Assembly (NCBI GenBank): GCA_902651635.1
Contig: CACRSC010000075.1
Span: 474,244-538,243, forward strand
From: Mastigamoeba balamuthi
Taxonomy: Eukaryota > Evosea > Mastigamoebida > Mastigamoebidae
Reading direction: 5' to 3'
DNA length: 64,000 bases
The notes beneath the pieces are model-generated. The model saw only the letters and a program-made list of their open reading frames with translations. It was not told the origin of the DNA and did not search any database. Shown here piece after piece: positions 51,301-61,650 of the stretch (its first letter is position 1; the number at the start of each line of letters is the position of its first letter). A program made the translations under genes and the position numbers.

Positions 51301-52933
51301 TCCACGCCGCCGCTCATGCCGCCGTCGCCGTAGGGCCCCAGCGTCATGCCCAGCACGTTGAACGTGCGCACGTCGACGAAGACCGTGTTGAGGAACGACC
51401 ACTGCGTCAGCGGGAGCCCGTTGCGGGCGATAGCCTGCTGGGCGACCTCGTAGATGAACCAGCCCGTCAGGTACCCCTCCAGCGCCATGTGCGTCATCTG
51501 CTCGGGCGGCAGCCCCGTTTTGTTGAACCGCTGGATCAGCGAGATGGAGCGCCACAGAGTGCTGGGCCGCGGGTTGGGCATGTTCTGCGTGAAGTACATG
51601 TCCACCTTGTTGCTCACGAGCAGGCCCCTGGTCCCCGACTCGTCGTTGCGCAGCCCGACCTCGAGGTCCTCTGGCGAGACCCACGCGATGAAGCACAGCT
51701 TGAGGCCCGCTGTGTGGTATGCGCTGTGCATCAGCTGCTTGACGAAGACGCTCGTCGTGTTGGGCGTCGTGGCCACGATGATCGCCTTGAGCGTCCCGTT
51801 TCTGTACAGCGTCGCCAGATGCCCGTTTATCTCTGTGGGCGAGGGGCTGCGCACCCAGTGTGAGGGCTCCGAGTCAATTGAAACAGCGGGCGCGCACTCG
51901 ACGCCGTCGATGCTGGGGATCTTCACTGAGGACTTGAGGCCGTAGCTCTTGCCGGTCAGGACCTTGAGCGAGTCGTCCGTGTAGTTGCCGGCCCAGCGGT
52001 CGAAGTCCATGTCGTGGGTGACGAGGCCGACGTTGCTGAGGTCGTCCCAGTCGTGCGACAGCGCGGCCAGCACCGCGTTCAGCTCGTCGATCCCCCCCGC
52101 CCGCACGTTTACGACGACGGGCAAGCGCACGTCGTACGAAGTCCCCGTGGTACCTGACGGCGCGGCGATGTTTGGGATCAGCGGATATCAACTGAGGTCT
52201 GTGGAGTATCCGAGCATTTTCCACAGCTGAAAAATGACGAGAAAAACGCGAAAAAAACAAAATCCACCAGCACCCACTGCACCTCTGCGACTGAAGACCG
52301 ACGTGTAGTTCGCGACCATTCGCAGCAGCCCGCTCGCAGAGAGCGTGCCGACGAGGGGCACCGAGTAGCTGGCGAGGTAGGCGAGCAGCTGGGCCTCCGT
52401 GCTGCTCTTGCCCGTCGACGCGGCCATCATGAAGACGCACTTCTGCTCCACCAGCACGTGCACGTTGTGCACCAGCTCTTTCTGCGGAGAGGGCGGGCGC
52501 GTCACTCGCAGGCCAGCAGGAGGAGGGCCCACCACAGCACCGAAATGAAATCGGGGACCGCAGCTCACAGGGCGCCCAGCACAGCCGCAGTGCCCCAATT
52601 TGAGGCTTTGGTGCCCTCCAGAAAGGCATGAATTATCAAACTGCACTTGGGGGACCTCTCCCGCCCCTCCCGGCGCTGCGCGCGCACCTCGTTGGAGTGG
52701 TTCATCGGCACGACGACGAGGTTGAGCTTCGTGAGCCTGTTCGCCTCGGTTATGGCGTGCCTGAGGCCGCGCGCTGCGCCCTGCTCGATCTGTGAGCCGC
52801 CGATCGACTGCCCGATGAGGATGTCCGTCACGTTGGCGCACTGGGGCCTCTTGCCCGGCCCCTGCTGCGCCGCCGAGAGCGCCAACGCGCAGGCCAGCAG
52901 CAGCACAGCGCATGCGGGGGTCGGGGCGCGCAT
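48382..52933 (-). CDS. Receptor pseudokinase family, copy 6 (intact, minus strand)
   Basis: The ten exons are 52933-52688, 52481-52283, 52153-51898, 51846-50860, 50806-50638, 50590-49853, 49804-49454, 49407-49327, 49285-48794 and 48732-48382, giving 1289 residues, the longest copy. The extra length is mostly in exon 9 (a Ser/Pro/Met linker with GASPGMSPAMSPGM) and the tail. Module 1 has SVPLVGTLS, VVVNVRAGGIDELNAV and LEGYLTGWFIYEVAQQ. Module 2 has SFQGFIAGRFLSQAI and CCNQGSDKVYILQG. The kinase-homology domain has GHGRFGA, VAVRVI, HGCISTFN and DFW. The tail contains GDELASMMSIMPLK and ends in GSPDNNV. It is most similar to copy 7 at the right edge, and the pair forms a subfamily distinct from copies 2-5. 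Confidence 0.92.
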
Positions 52934-53562
52934 ACTGACGGAGCGCTGAAATGTGTTGTGGGAGCTGGAGATTGTTTTTGTGTCCGTTTGTTTTTCCGGG
53001 ACAGCAGAACAAAGTTCACCGCTCTTCTGGCTGATACTCCGGTCCCCTTTTCTTCATCACAAGAGTGGGTGGGGTTTTTCGCACTCCTTACTTTATTTCT
53101 ATTCTCGAAATATGGAGGTGCACTCTCCACCCTCGCCCTGCCCAGCTGCTCGGTTGTGTAGAGGCCCCAGAGTGTGAATACCCCGAAGGGCGCCGCCGAC
53201 CACACCTCGAACGAAATCTCTGGGACGGCTTCCAATCAGAGGTGCACAGCCCATTACTGTGGTGCATAAGTACGAAAACGCACCGCAAGGGGGCGATTCC
53301 AAAGCAGGTTTGTTTGTACAGCTCGGGTTCGGCAAAGCAGTCTGATGAGAGTATACGCACCTCCTCAGTCACCAATAAGTGGTGAGTTAAGATAATTAAG
53401 ATATTTACCGGCCAGGACCCTTATGGGCTCATTGCCAATGGCATCAGCAAAGGGGTCAGGGATCTCCCTGCTCTGCTCTTCTTCGCAGTTATTATTCTCT
53501 ACTGCAGATGCAGCCCGTCAGAGGAGGAACAATAGAGCAGTACAGTAAGGTCTGCAGGGGCC
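52934..53562. other. Upstream region of copy 6; start of low-GC island
   Basis: No gene with support. GC falls from here onward. The first 200 bp should carry the promoter of copy 6 (-). TTAA occurs at 53386 and 53396; this is the piggyBac target tetranucleotide but is common in AT-rich DNA. Confidence 0.5.
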
Positions 53563-53945
53563 ATGGAATATATCCGAGGATTTCCACTGATGTTAGCCGA
53601 TGAGTCATCAGTGCTCTCTCGCACAGACGGCCCCCCCCTTCCCTTCCCTCGGTCCTGTCCACACTTTCTTTTTGCTCTTGCCGGATTTGAGCATGGGGCA
53701 CATGAGACGTGGGACTCAGCAGTCACACCCGGCACCACATACAAATATCTGGGCATACACCTGGACCCCCAGGGCAGGGACGCTCTCGACGCACCAGCTG
53801 TGACCCACATATTACGAGAGCAATGCAGGTGGATGTGCACTAAGAAATCGTTATCACTGGAACAACGCATTTACATTGCTAATATTCCTGTGGGAGGGAA
53901 AGGGGCATTTTGCTATGAAAAAGAGACGGAAAAACTAGTAAAAAA
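53563..53945 (+). mobile_element. Reverse-transcriptase fragment (non-LTR retroelement remnant)
   Basis: An open frame carries LMLADESSVLSRTD, resembling the ADD catalytic box of reverse transcriptases. It is followed about 50 residues later by TTYKYLGIHLDPQGRD, the KYLG block typical of LINE-type RT palms, and then SLSLEQRIYIANIPVGG as in the thumb. The frame is open at the N-terminal side only briefly and decays into AT-rich sequence after 53945. There is no endonuclease, so it is a dead fragment. The related 3' parts (RNase H, zinc knuckle) are seen at 59.3-60.4 kb in the same orientation. Confidence 0.55.
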
Positions 53946-54361
53946 GGCAGATTTTTGGAGCAAAAAAAGGAAAACAATGAAACGCAGTGGCGAAAAATTG
54001 TAAAAAAAGACATGATTATTATCGGAGTGATTTCGGAAAATCAAACAATATAGTTAGAAAGAGTACATTTTTGTGTATTGAGAGTTTTAAAAATGAGTGA
54101 ATTTCACATTATTTTGGCAGAAGCAATATTCCAATTAAGACTGGAAAGAGCACATATTTAGTTGCAAAAGAAAGAAAACAAATACATAAAGAAATGAAGA
54201 GATATTAATTATAGTATAAATGGGATGTAAAACAGGTAATTTTATAGGCAGACACAGATAGAGAGTCAAAGAGAGATGTTTATTTGCTGACTTTGGAAAA
54301 GCTGCAAGAGCAGCTGAAAAACCAAGGAGAGCAAACAGGAAGCAAAGGAGGTAAGAAGGGA
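53946..54361. other. AT-rich, no gene
   Basis: Poly-A/T-rich sequence with many stops in all frames, between the RT fragment and the 3' end of the orphan gene. Confidence 0.7.
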
Positions 54362-57242
54362 TTACCTCCTCCTGCGCTTCGGGGCAGGTTTGGAGGGGGA
54401 GGAAGAGAGAGCATGCTTGGAAGCAGAGGAAGAGGGAGGAGAGGCAGGGGCCTCAGTTTCAGCAGCTGGTGCAGCTGACTGGGAAGAATCAGGGAGATCA
54501 GACTGGGTTGCCTGAGGGGCATCACTGGTCTGGTCAGTGAGGGGCGGAAGAGGAGTGTGGGAAAGAGAAGGGGAATCATGGGGAGAGGAGATGGTAGGAG
54601 CAGCTGCAGCTGCAGGGGCGTCCTGAGGAGCTGCTTGAGGAGCTGCTTGAGGAGCTGCTTGGGAGTCAGGCTCACTGTCGCTGTTACCGGAAGCGGCACC
54701 ATCACCATCGCCGTTGCCGTCGCCGTCGCTCTTGCCGTCCGCATCGCTCTCGTCACCCGATGTCTCGTCGGTGGGGGCGGGCTTTCCCTTGTTGGTCTTC
54801 TTGGCCTGCTGCGCCATGCGAGTCATGATGTAGTTCTTGAGCTTGATGATGCTGGGCTCGAGAACAGGGGTGTTGAAGGAGATGTTGTTCCACAGCCCAT
54901 CAGACAGGCCAGAGGACAGGAGGCCGAAGTCATCGTTGGACATGGGGGATTCGTCTGCAATAGAAGGTGAGGAAAAGAGGAAGGAAAAGAGCAGTACCCT
55001 CCCACTGGATGATGTTGGTGATTATGGCGACCTCGAAAGCGGAGACGGCCTGGATGGACATGGAGAGGGAGACGAAGACGGCCCACATGCTGTAGAAGGC
55101 GAGGGGGTCGGCAGGAGGGACAGAACCGGAGGCGTTGAGAAGCAGTTCGGGGCGGTCTGAAGACTCTGCTGCTCTGGTGGAGGGCAAGGAGATGGTGACG
55201 GAGAAGCCCACGGGGAGGTCGCCGGAGGTGCCGAGAGGAAGGAAGCCAGAACGGTGGCGATAAGTCCTCGTTGGAGTGGCGATGCGGATGGAGGTCTTGG
55301 AGAGCCTCTTGGCGCGATCGTCGAGGAACTCTAAGGGGGAATAAGTCGGACAAAAACAGGGGAAAAAAGCATACTCTTGAAGGGCTTGTCGGTGAGTTCC
55401 TTCCAGGAGAGGGGCTCGGTGAAGTGCTGCTCCCAGTGGTCGATGAGGTCGGTGAGGGCGCTGTTGGTGGTGATGTCGGTGCCGTTGTCGGAGAAGATGT
55501 ACTTGAGGCAGGTCATCTGGCAAGCGGTGCTGAGGTAGAGGAAGCTGAGGTTGGTGAGGTTGGTGCGGCTGCGGAAGCAGGGATGAGGGGTGGGGGCCAT
55601 GAGGTTGTTGTTGATGAGGGCGAGGACGGAGGGATCGATGCGGTCGATGGCGTTCATGAACTTGGCGAAGAAGTTCTCCTTGACGCGGGTGTGGCTGAGG
55701 AAGGAGCACTCGCGAAGGGCGATGTTGTAGAGCTCGGAGTGGGTCAAGGGGGACTCGCGCTGATTGCCAGCGGAGTCATGGGTCCTAAAATGAAGTGAAT
55801 AACCGATTAAATAACAGAGGGAAAAGGGAGACACCTGAGATGGGCGATGCGGACGAGCTGGTCGATCCATGTCTCGTGGCGAGCGGCCGTGGTGATCTCG
55901 TTGATGGCCTTGCCGAAGTACATGATGAGGGGGACGGGCATCGCTGCATGAAATGAATGAGGAAAGGGAGGGAAGAAAGGAAGGGCAATACTGGAGCGGT
56001 AGACGGTGACGTGGATGGGGATGAGGCAGAGCATCCTCCAGAAGGACGAGGAGGCAGCCATCGCATCACTGATGGCGGGGAGCTGGAAGTTGTAGTGCTC
56101 CATGACGTGGATGAAGAGGATGGAGATGATGCGGTGGTTGTGGTCGAGCTGGAGGTACGAGGCATTGGAGCCTGAGCCATAGCGGATGACGGGGATCTCC
56201 TGCTCGAACATGGTGGAGCGGCCGTGCTTCTTAGCAGCCATGTACTGCTGCGCCACGGCCTGGACGCCAATGACGCGCTCGAAGACGTGGCCGAAGATGT
56301 CGCCGAAGGAGATGTTGGTGACCTCGCCGAACTTGTACTGGGCGTTGATCTGGTTGAGGGACATGCTGGGAGGCAGCTCCTCGGCGTGGCCAGTGCTGAC
56401 CTTCTTCTTCTTCTTCTTGGGAGCGGGGGAAGGGACGGGTGCTTGGGAGGACATGACATCCTCCTCCTCGTCGATGACGCGGAAGCGATCATCCACCGGA
56501 TGATCTCCTGTGAATGGAAAAAGGCCAGCATTAGAAAAAGGTCAAAATTTCGCGCACGCGCGTATACGCGCGTCCGCGTAAAATCTAAGGTATTTTGATA
56601 TCCCTTTTTACCTATTGAAATGGCCCCACTTTCCGAACCCTCCCAAAAAGGTCAAATTTTCGCGCACGCGCGTATACGCGCACGCGCGTAAAATCTGGGA
56701 TTTTGACCTATGTCAAATGATGCCGCAAAACATTCAATCTTTAATTAATAAGCAAAAAATTGATCAAAAACAACGTTTTACCATACGGTACTCTTAAAAT
56801 CCCATCATGTATGATATACCAAAAAGTCCCATTTTACGCGCATGCGCGTATACGCGCGTGCGCGAAAAAATGGGCTTTTTGGGGTGGGGGGAAAAATGGA
56901 GCTAAGTTACAGTGCTATCCGCAAAGGAAAAACATACCTTCAGTCTGAGCTGCCTGGATGGCCGTCAGCTCTGCCCTCGCCAGCTTCGCTACCTCTGCTG
57001 CTCCCTGTTCATGGAGTGAGGGGGGGATAATAAGGGCTATGCTTTACCTTGGTGCACTTGTGTGCCATCGCCATCTCGATGATGTCCTTCTGGTTCATCC
57101 CGCCACGCACCCACTTCCACCGCGCCGCGTTCGTCAGCCACGACACGAAGCGCCCCAGCAGCGTGATGTCCGGGTTCTTCTGCAGGAACTCCGGGTCTGC
57201 CAACGGGATGGCCAACCCTACGTACTCCGTGTTCGCACTCAT
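54362..57242 (-). CDS. Intact seven-exon gene of unknown function
   Basis: The seven exons are 57242-57048, 57004-56938, 56507-55992, 55943-55835, 55784-55375, 55330-54998 and 54954-54362. Phases close to 740 residues without a stop. The N terminus reads MSANTEYVGLAIPLADPEF, then KWVRGGMNQKDIIEMAMAHK. A Lys run (PKKKKKKVSTG, about residue 115) follows. The middle is alpha/beta-like with FGDIFGHVFERVIGVQAVAQ, IISILFIHVMEHYNFQLP and LINNNLMAPTPHPCFRSRTN. The C-terminal 180 residues are acidic and Gln/Pro/Ser-rich with imperfect 12-bp repeats (PQAA), ending in a basic PKRRRR, a likely nuclear signal. I do not recognise a family. Introns are short (about 40-60 nt) except intron 2 (430 nt), which carries three palindromes. 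It is divergent from the piggyBac gene and has lower GC than the host genes. Confidence 0.75.
56540..56586. repeat. GTATAC-centred palindrome, copy 1
   Basis: CGCGCACGCGCGTATACGCG extended to both sides forms a near-perfect inverted repeat centred at 56564/56565, flanked by TCAAAATTT and TAAAATCT. It lies in intron 2 of the orphan gene. Confidence 0.9.
56649..56709. repeat. GTATAC-centred palindrome, copy 2
   Basis: It has the same GC core as copy 1, 110 bp away, in the same orientation. The outer arms AGGTCAAA and TTTTGACCT are also inverted, so the whole 61 nt could fold as a hairpin. Confidence 0.9.
56821..56880. repeat. GTATAC-centred palindrome, copy 3 (inverted)
   Basis: A 60-nt imperfect palindrome with outer arms AAAAAGTCCCATTTT and AAAATGGGCTTTTT around the CGCG...GTATAC...CGCG core, centred at 56850/56851. 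The asymmetric flanks are in opposite orientation to copies 1 and 2. Confidence 0.9.
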
Positions 57243-57530
57243 CTTTGTTCTGTATGTTTTGACCGTTATCTCCCTCGGTTTTGTGCACCCAAAATATCTA
57301 CAACCGTCTTTCCTTCTTGTTTCCATTATTATCTCTGCTCCTGTGCCCCTTCAAAATATCTCCATCATATCTTCCTTACATTCTGCAGTCTTGCCAACGG
57401 CTTCATCAATGTTGCCCACACTTCTTCTCCTCATCTCCATTCTCCCCCTCTCCTCTGCTACCCTCTTCCCCTCCAGTCCCAGTGATGGGGTATTCCTATT
57501 CCTCCCATTTCCTGCTAACTTCCTATATAG

Positions 57531-58926
57531 GGCCCTACCCATGGCTGGTCCACCTATGCTATGCCCCCCTCTGCCCTTCACTGGAATCCCTCGTCTGCCT
57601 CTGGCCCCAGAGCAATGCCCTTCCTCATTGGCACTCCTCGTGACTATTTCGACCTCCTCCTCTCCCCTGCCTTCATCCAGCACCTCTGCAATGTACTCTC
57701 TTCCCTTCTTCCCTTTCCTTTCATTTCTCCTCTCATTATTCCCCTAGGAAACAAACTACTTCGCCTCTGCGGTTTATCCCTGTCGGATTTCATCCCGCAA
57801 TAGGGCTAAGTTCCTGGTCCGCTGGCTTCCTGTCACTCTCCTAGAGATGTATCGCTACCTCTCTCTCATACTTCTCGATGGTATGTATGCTCTCTCTCTT
57901 TCTTTCACTTTCTCTGGCCTCCTGTCCTTACCTCCTGTCCTCACCTCCTGTCCTCACCCCCTGTCCTCACCCCCTGTCCTCACCCCCTGTCCTTCTAGGT
58001 CTCAATCCAACCCACTCCTGGGATGAACACTGGAGAGGCTGGACTGCAAACCCCCATTTCCTTCAGGCTATGCGCCTCTATAGGTTCAAGGACATTCACA
58101 GGTGTTTTCACGTCTCAAATAACAAGTCCTTCACAACCTCTCTCGTTGATCCTCTCTTCAATGAGGTCCTCTCAAACAGTCAGCAATTTTGGTCCCCTTT
58201 CGAATGGGTCACTGTCGATGAGGGAATTGTCCCCTTCAAGGGCCAGTGCCGTTTCAGGCAGTATGTCCCTGGCAAACCACACCCCACGGGAATCAAGGTC
58301 TTCTTGCTCGTCGATTCTGCTGGCTTCATTTGCTCCTTTCGTCTCTACACTGGTCCCCTCATCGCTGATAGCTGCCCCGATGGTCTCGAAAAAATCGAGA
58401 CTGTTCTTATGCTCTTGGCCGACCTCCCTCACGGTCTTCCTTTCAAGGTCATCCTTGACAACTGGTTTGGCTCCGAGAAAATGGCCAACGTTCTCCACGC
58501 TAAGGGCTATGGCTTTATTATGACTTGCCGTTCTGACTCTCCATCATATCTCTGGGCTCAGTGGCTCTCTTCCTCTTCCTGGAAGCCTGCTTTCAACGAG
58601 TCTCGTTGGCTATGCCGTCTTCCTGGCTTCACTGCTACTGCCTGGTGTGATACCTCTGTGGTTCACTTCCTTGACAATGTTGCTTCACCCCTGCAGGTTC
58701 GCCCTTTTTCTCATTCATTCTAACCCCTGTCTTAGCCTGTGCCCTATGAACGTCCTCGCTGTGCTGCTTTGTCCCCTCATTATACTGCCTCTCACCTCCA
58801 GCTGCCTCGTACCCGTTCGTTTCTCTGCCCCTCATTGCCATCTCATTTCTCTCAGCTCATGTGCTCTCCGATCCTGTTGTTGTTCGTGAGCTCTCTTTGT
58901 TCATTGGAGAGTTCGGTTCGACCTAA
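57531..58926 (+). mobile_element. piggyBac-family transposase gene, C-terminal part displaced
   Basis: Readable exons are 57531-57692, 57748-57880, 57999-58696, 58736-58808 and 58856-58926; an earlier first exon was not found. The protein has GTPRDYFDLLLSPAFIQHLC, ETNYFASAVYP, SWDEHWRGWTANPHFLQAM, FEWVTVDEGIVPFKGQCRF (first catalytic Asp) and VILDNWFGSEKMANV (second Asp), all characteristic of the DDE_Tnp_1_7 transposase fold. The frame stops at a TAA just where the motif with the third and fourth Asp should start. The missing C-terminal portion is found inverted at 58962-59307. This copy should therefore be inactive. Terminal inverted repeats and TTAA duplications were not identified. Confidence 0.85.
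57915..57992 (+). repeat. 12-bp minisatellite in transposase intron
   Basis: About six copies of a unit close to CCTGTCCTCACC, pyrimidine-rich on the plus strand, fill the intron (57881-57998) and run up to its acceptor. Confidence 0.75.
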
Positions 58927-58961
58927 ACAGAATGAGAAAAAGGAAAAACGAAAGGGAAAAC

Positions 58962-59307
58962 TCACGATTGAGAAACGAGAGTATGATTGGCAGGTAGAGA
59001 GGTGGACTTAAGGGCAGCAGAGAAAGGCCGAAACCAGGGGTGCAAGTTTGACACCCATTTAGTGGCCTCTGTCTGATCCATAGAAAGGCCACAGGAGTTG
59101 AGGTCCAGGGCAACAGCAGAGAGGAAGTCAGTATAAGAGATGTCCAAGTCATTCATGTTGGCCTTGTATAGAATCCAAGCATTGTTGACAGAGTACTGAA
59201 GAACAGTCCAGAAGACATGAACTGGCCAGGTGGCAGACTTGTGATGAGTGATGTTGTTGCTGATGATCTGGTTGACGGCTGGCGCGCCACATGGGGTGCA
59301 GTCACCA
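58962..59307 (-). mobile_element. piggyBac transposase C-terminal segment, inverted
   Basis: On the minus strand a continuous frame reads AVNQIISNNITHHKSATWPV, then HVFWTVLQYSVNNAWILYK, and ends at the stop at 58962. This is the conserved helical C-terminal part of piggyBac transposases (the region after GVDxxDQ, with the VNAxxLYK motif). It starts just after the position at which the plus-strand frame ends and faces it, as expected for an inversion of the last exon or a second, truncated copy. The DxxD pair is not present in either part. Confidence 0.75.
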
Positions 59308-60450
59308 AGATGAACCTACACTCAGACACATGGACCTAAGTAGACTGGGATACCGCTTCAATACTAATTTAGAACTACAGTGGACCTTCACATCTAATAC
59401 TACAGATGGAACCTGGAGCAGCTGGCTCCTAATAGCTACCAATGGATCTTATGACCCGAATTCAGGCAATATGGTGATGTCTGTAGTAGTAGACGAGCAC
59501 CCCAATGGTGTTGCTCTCTTCTCCTCGTCTGTCAAGTTGGTGGCTGTGAATGAATGTGTTGGTGGACTATTTCCCCCCCATTTGCCCGGGCAAGTTCCTG
59601 CAGTTGGAGGAATCGTTGGACTGCATCTCTGTCTACAGCTGTGGTGAGGTCTTCCTTGTTCAGAGTGTGCACAATGATACATTTTGAGGTCGGATTCATA
59701 ATCTCGCAACATATTCAACTAACTGCTCATAGCTCTGGCATCCAGAAGGCGCATACTCCCTTGACTTGTATGGCTTCGTTCATAGCACAAGATAAACTTA
59801 GATGGGGCACAGAACTGCAGAGAGTCATCCAACTGAATATGCTAGCAGACCAACTCCAACTCGTACAACAAGCACAACCCTTAACTGCTGCCACGACCCC
59901 AAGCACCCCCTATGGGGAATAGACCTTGCCACAATTCACGAACTCTCCATTGCACTGTCTTTAACATAGCTTGGTGCCATCGCCTCCACCACTGTGAAAC
60001 CCAAGAGGCCATGGTGGGCATATTGAGGATCCCTCTGGTGCTTCTTCATGAAAAAAACCAGAAATCAGGCACAATGCATGGGAGGCCTCCACTGGCACCA
60101 AGCCCTTATGAACACCTACCTACTGCACCCACAAAAATGCATACACTGTGACCCCTCAACAAGTATGGGTACCACGCACCAGAGTGCACTGGAGCGACCC
60201 CAGGTGCCCCTTCTGCACTGCCAAAGCTGACTCTCTCACCCACCGCCTATGGGCCTGCTCACTGCAAATCCAGTGGCACACGAAACTCATGGCAATCATA
60301 GGTATAGCCCTCACCAAACTAAAGCAATGGGCGCAGACCCAATCCACGAAAATACAAAGCTGCCACCCCATGCATTACACACTAGCATATGGAGCCTGGG
60401 CAATGAATCAACAATCAGAACAACAATATCAAACACAAGAAGAGTAGGTC
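59291..60450 (+). mobile_element. Retroelement 3' fragment: RNase H-like and zinc-knuckle segments
   Basis: Three adjacent open frames can be read. The first (59291-59647) contains LIATNGSYDPNSGNMVMSVV, resembling the first catalytic block of RNase H. The second runs to 59922. The third (60148-60447) contains DPRCPFCTAKADSLTHRLWA followed by a tryptophan-rich tail, a pattern typical of the C-terminal zf-RVT region of non-LTR elements. Frame changes between them indicate decay. Orientation matches the RT fragment at 53.6 kb, so both could be parts of one element split by later insertions. Confidence 0.5.
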
Positions 60451-61419
60451 GCCACCATGTGAGACTGGCTGGATGACATGAGCCACAAAGACAACCAAAT
60501 GGCACATGTAGCACAAAAAAGACAGACACCAGGCGACACCCCCAAAACTCCATTCAACTGCCCAGACACAACCCGCCCAACCAAACGATACAAAACAGTG
60601 ACAAAAACACACAAAACCGTTCATAGTAAAGGAACCAACAGAGGATGACATGCAATACAACAACACCCTCAAAGCTCATAACACACCCAAAAAGCCAACC
60701 CAGAGACGACTATCCTTCATAGCCCCCAAGCTGGACCACCCAGCACCACCTGTTCCACAACAGACAGTACAATGGGCAGAACCAACCCACCACGATTCAC
60801 AAACGACACATCAGCCCAGCAGCACCAGACAACATCACCATTAAAAGAGCAATCAAATGCTACTGCACCCCCAATGTTGATCATAACCACATGATAATCA
60901 GCCTGTTCGACAGACAAAGTGATAAACCAAATACAGGGCACGGTACTGGAACCCGTCTTCCCGGAACTGCCCCTGGACATACCCCCAAGCCCTACAACAC
61001 ACATGCCACCCACTGTAACCCCCCTTCCCCCCCTCCCCCTACCCCAACGCCCCTGGCTTGAAAGAGCTCATCCCTCACTGGTAGCGGAACGGGAAATGAT
61101 GAAATGATGAAATTTCTATTCTATCTAGATTTGTGTTAATATCATGTTATTATCTATTATCTTCGTACTCTAAATTTGCCTTAACCTGTTACATCAATTC
61201 AAAAAAAGGCCAATTCACCTTTATTACTGCTTTTGATAGAAGTTTGAATGGGTAGAGGAAGGTCTGGTAAGACAGCTACGTTTCTGATCTGAAAAAGAGT
61301 CAGGAGTCAGAGCAGAACTAGCAGTTCACTTAAGGAATTCTATATATAGTTTTCATTTATATTTTCAAACAATTGATTAATGTTTAATTGAAAACATAAT
61401 ATATTATCAATGTGAGTCT
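60451..61419. other. Low-GC region, no firm gene
   Basis: Short frames only (for example 60650-60844 and 60919-61107, Pro/Gln-rich), possibly the tail of the decayed retroelement. After 61100 the sequence is strongly AT-rich. Confidence 0.5.
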
Positions 61420-61650
61420 TGTGATCACAAGACTTTCAAATATTGTGAACACGAGACTTTTGAAAATGTCATGATCGCAAGACTTGTGAAATGTCATAAT
61501 TGCGAGACTTTTTAAATGTCGTGATCACGAGACTTTTAAAATGATGCAATCACGAGACTTATGAAATGTTGTGATCACGAGACTTTTAAAATGTCATGAT
61601 CATGAGACTTAAGAAAATATCATGATCACATGACTTGTGAAAATATGCAG
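61420..61650. repeat. 25-bp tandem repeat with TGATCA core
   Basis: About nine diverged copies of a unit near TGATCACGAGACTTTTAAAA + TGTCA. Copies in the middle are exactly 25 bp. TGATCA is itself palindromic and GAGACTT is the most conserved part. There are no spacers and no cas genes, so it is a simple satellite. Confidence 0.9.

Noticed and set aside
26528-52933. Bacterial contamination because of periplasmic-binding domains
   Set aside because: All genes carry introns with conserved phases, signal peptides and a TKL-like domain in the same frame; the ectodomain is only bacterial-like in fold.
54362-57242. Endogenous viral structural gene
   Set aside because: Considered because of the basic tail and lack of homologues, but seven introns and no recognisable viral motif make it unsupported.
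61420-61650. CRISPR-like array
   Set aside because: Units are adjoining and diverged, with no unique spacers and no cas genes, in a eukaryotic context.
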